Assembly: GCA_035714085.1 (NCBI GenBank)
Contig: DASTMP010000362.1
Coordinates: 1-64,000, forward strand
Length of the DNA stretch: 64,000 bases
Source: JAJVID01 sp035714085
GTDB lineage: Bacteria; Acidobacteriota; Blastocatellia; RBC074
Direction of reading: 5' to 3'
The notes under the pieces were generated by a model. The model did no database searches. It saw nothing but the letters and a program-made list of their open reading frames with translations, and was not told the DNA's origin. Positions 62,670 to 64,000 of this stretch are shown here, piece by piece (position 1 is the stretch's first letter; every line of letters starts with the position of its first letter). The position numbers and the translations under genes were made by a program.

Positions 62670-63092
62670 TTAATAGTCATCCGCTTCAAATACTCTCAAT
62701 GCCTCAATGTCTTTTACCGCTTGCTCTACGATCCGTCTCAATTCCTGTTCGTCAATTTCCCAAGTGTTTTTAGGTTCTGTTACACACACATCCAAGCTGG
62801 TAAACACATTGTTAAGTATTTCACCGAGCCTCTTTTTCTTTTCATTTTCGTATCTGAATAACTGTCTCCACCGTGATTCAAACTGCTCTTTTGTGATTTC
62901 TCCATTATTCAACGCCGTTATCAAAGCAAGGTCGGCCCGTTCTCCCGATGATTGTACAATCTGCCATTCTTCATCCCTATCTTGTCTCCAAAGATCAAAA
63001 TACTGTTTCTTGAATTTCTGATAAGGGAGCATATCGTTTAGAAACGACTGCATTAACAATAAGTACTTTTCTTTATTCGCAATATAGCTCAT
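62670..63092 (-). CDS. Orphan colicin-type immunity protein (PF09204-like)
   Basis: A 140-residue helical, acidic protein with KEKYLLLMQSFLNDMLPYQK, FKKQYFDLWRQDRDEEWQIV, ITALNNGEITKEQFESRWRQ and GEILNNVFTSLDVCVTEP, ending in DEQELRRIVEQAVKDIEAL. That order resembles the bacterial self-protective colicin-like immunity family (colicin D type, PF09204), by memory and not by search. The gene is markedly AT-rich compared with neighbours (21 of 60 bases are G/C at 62761-62820), pointing to acquisition. No toxin gene is next to it in the window, so it would be an orphan protecting against a foreign tRNA-cleaving toxin. Confidence 0.65.
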   Translation of the reverse strand: MSYIANKEKYLLLMQSFLNDMLPYQKFKKQYFDLWRQDRDEEWQIVQSSGERADLALITALNNGEITKEQFESRWRQLFRYENEKKKRLGEILNNVFTSLDVCVTEPKNTWEIDEQELRRIVEQAVKDIEALRVFEADDY

Positions 63093-63253
63093 TCATTTTT
63101 CAGTTTCCGGCCACCCAACCTTGGAATTAGGTGTCGCTGTTTGAATGGAAAAGTGGGCTCAAGCGCCGCTCTTGGATCTCTTTCGGTGAGCTGGCGTGAC
63201 GGCAGCGCCTTGCGCTCTCTATACTCGCCTCCGAGATCGTTTCAAAACACGTC

Positions 63254-63844
63254 TCAGGGAGTGTTGGGAGCGATTGTCCTCCCTTGCATTGTCCCCTCGA
63301 CGGCCTCCAAATATGCGCGCGCCACATCGTTCGCCGCTGTTCCGCCAGCGCTGTCCATGCCCAGTTTTATGAGCGTCTCCTTTACCCATCCCGGGCTAAC
63401 GACGTTGATCCTAAGGCCTCGCGGCATCTCGATCGCTGCGGCTCGCACGAAGCCTTCGAGCCCGGCATTCACAAGAGCTCCGATCGCGCTTCCGGGGATC
63501 GGCGGAATTACGCCGCTTGTGAGCGTGATGGACCCCCCATCGCGCAGGCGTTTGATCGCGCGGCGAGCTAGGCTCACCTGTCCCAGCAGCTTGCCCTTCA
63601 GGCTAATTACGACCTCGTCGTCCGAGAGAGAATCGAGTGGCGCCAATTTGGCGCTTGCCGCGCAGCAAACGACGGCGTCAACATCTTGCACAGACTCGAA
63701 GAGCTCGCCGATTGAGCCTGGATCGTCAATGTCCACCTTCACGGCCCCTCTCCGTGATGCGCGCACGACCTCGTGCTTCGCATCAAGAGCGCCGGCGACC
63801 GCAGCGCCGATAATTCCTGTAGCCCCAATAACTATAACCTTCAT
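63254..63844 (-). CDS. Short-chain dehydrogenase/reductase
   Basis: A 196-residue SDR-type Rossmann protein. From ATG 63844 it begins MKVIVIGATGIIGAAVAGAL with the glycine motif TGxxGxxG in short form, then ASRRGAVKVDIDDPGSIGEL (NADPH-type basic residues after the second strand), DVDAVVCCAAS, GGSITLTSGVIPPIPGSAIG and LRINVVSPGWVKETLIKLG. The usual YxxxK is not intact (GALVNAGLEG in its place), so catalysis may differ. The frame is open to 63883; the inner ATG places the Rossmann strand at the N-terminus. Typical of small bacterial SDR family proteins annotated as NAD(P)-dependent oxidoreductase. Confidence 0.85.
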   Translation of the reverse strand: MKVIVIGATGIIGAAVAGALDAKHEVVRASRRGAVKVDIDDPGSIGELFESVQDVDAVVCCAASAKLAPLDSLSDDEVVISLKGKLLGQVSLARRAIKRLRDGGSITLTSGVIPPIPGSAIGALVNAGLEGFVRAAAIEMPRGLRINVVSPGWVKETLIKLGMDSAGGTAANDVARAYLEAVEGTMQGRTIAPNTP

Positions 63845-63930
63845 AATTGAATCATAGAGAGTAAAGCCAGCGCGCGCAAACACCGCTACCCTCTTCTCAA
63901 AATGTAAATCTTCGGCAGATTGGTTGTGAG

Positions 63931-63986
63931 CTTTCGGTAGTCTGGTAGGGCTTATGGTTTGGGCAAGTGTACCGGCTTACCGAAAG
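63931..63986. repeat. 9-bp inverted repeat near the window end
   Basis: CTTTCGGTA (63931-63939) and TACCGAAAG (63978-63986) are exact complements 38 bases apart, upstream of the short-chain dehydrogenase. It could be an operator; the arm is short enough to occur by chance. Confidence 0.3.
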
Positions 63987-64000
63987 TTCACTATCAGTTT

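Overview
The window most likely comes from an Acidobacteriota soil bacterium, perhaps a Blastocatellia-type lineage. The evidence is two large 'acidobacterial duplicated orphan permease' (ADOP) MacB-like permeases under a PadR repressor, secreted DUF1549/DUF1553 and DUF1501 proteins, acidobacterial-style ECF sigma factors (one beside a serine/threonine kinase remnant), GH127 and GH172 enzymes, and generally high GC. The assignment rests on gene content only. I saw no rRNA, tRNA or CRISPR array.

Layout. 1-3034: a 26-bp perfect palindrome, a SnoaL-like protein, an NmrA-type NAD(P)-binding protein and a secreted Arg/Glu-rich protein. 3035-6130 (-): a lone RND efflux permease. 6396-12201 (+): a secreted GH172 / DUF1549-DUF1553 / DUF1501 cluster, probably for extracellular glycan use. 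12285-18443 (+): sigma factor, membrane anti-sigma factor and a secreted TPR-CHAT protease with a SPOR domain inserted in the CHAT domain. 19096-20085: a second sigma factor and a small anti-sigma-like protein. 20362-33585 (+): a complete Tad/Flp pilus operon with pilin-like peptides, prepilin peptidase, TadE/TadG proteins, CpaB, two CpaF ATPases, TadB/TadC and a ubiquitin-like (EsaB/YukD-like) membrane protein. Inside this operon a TadE-type pseudopilin carries a C-terminal polymorphic-toxin-like domain, followed at once by a small acidic, AT-rich gene that looks like its immunity protein. 33586-34597: four successive perfect hairpins and a BoxB C-terminal remnant.

34598-42045 (+): threonine-dehydrogenase-like and glycine C-acetyltransferase genes, an enolase-superfamily sugar-acid dehydratase, an MFS transporter and a GH127 arabinofuranosidase. 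42121-46015 (-): isocitrate lyase, monofunctional transglycosylase and an alpha/beta hydrolase. 46192-53571 (-): PadR, ADOP permease, a chimera of an ADOP N-terminus with a class-C beta-lactamase-like hydrolase, and a second ADOP permease. 53683-56385 (-): a BNR/sortilin-type propeller. 56496-56776 and 60205-60485: two copies of a 281-bp element carrying a truncated transposase; the second interrupts a kinase pseudogene downstream of an ECF sigma factor. Between them is a cytochrome-ankyrin-toroid protein. The end holds a double retropepsin-like protein, an orphan colicin-immunity-like gene and a short-chain dehydrogenase.

The strongest candidates for undescribed biology are the Tad pseudopilin-toxin/immunity pair, the SPOR-in-CHAT protease behind a sigma/anti-sigma pair, and the ADOP/serine-hydrolase chimera.
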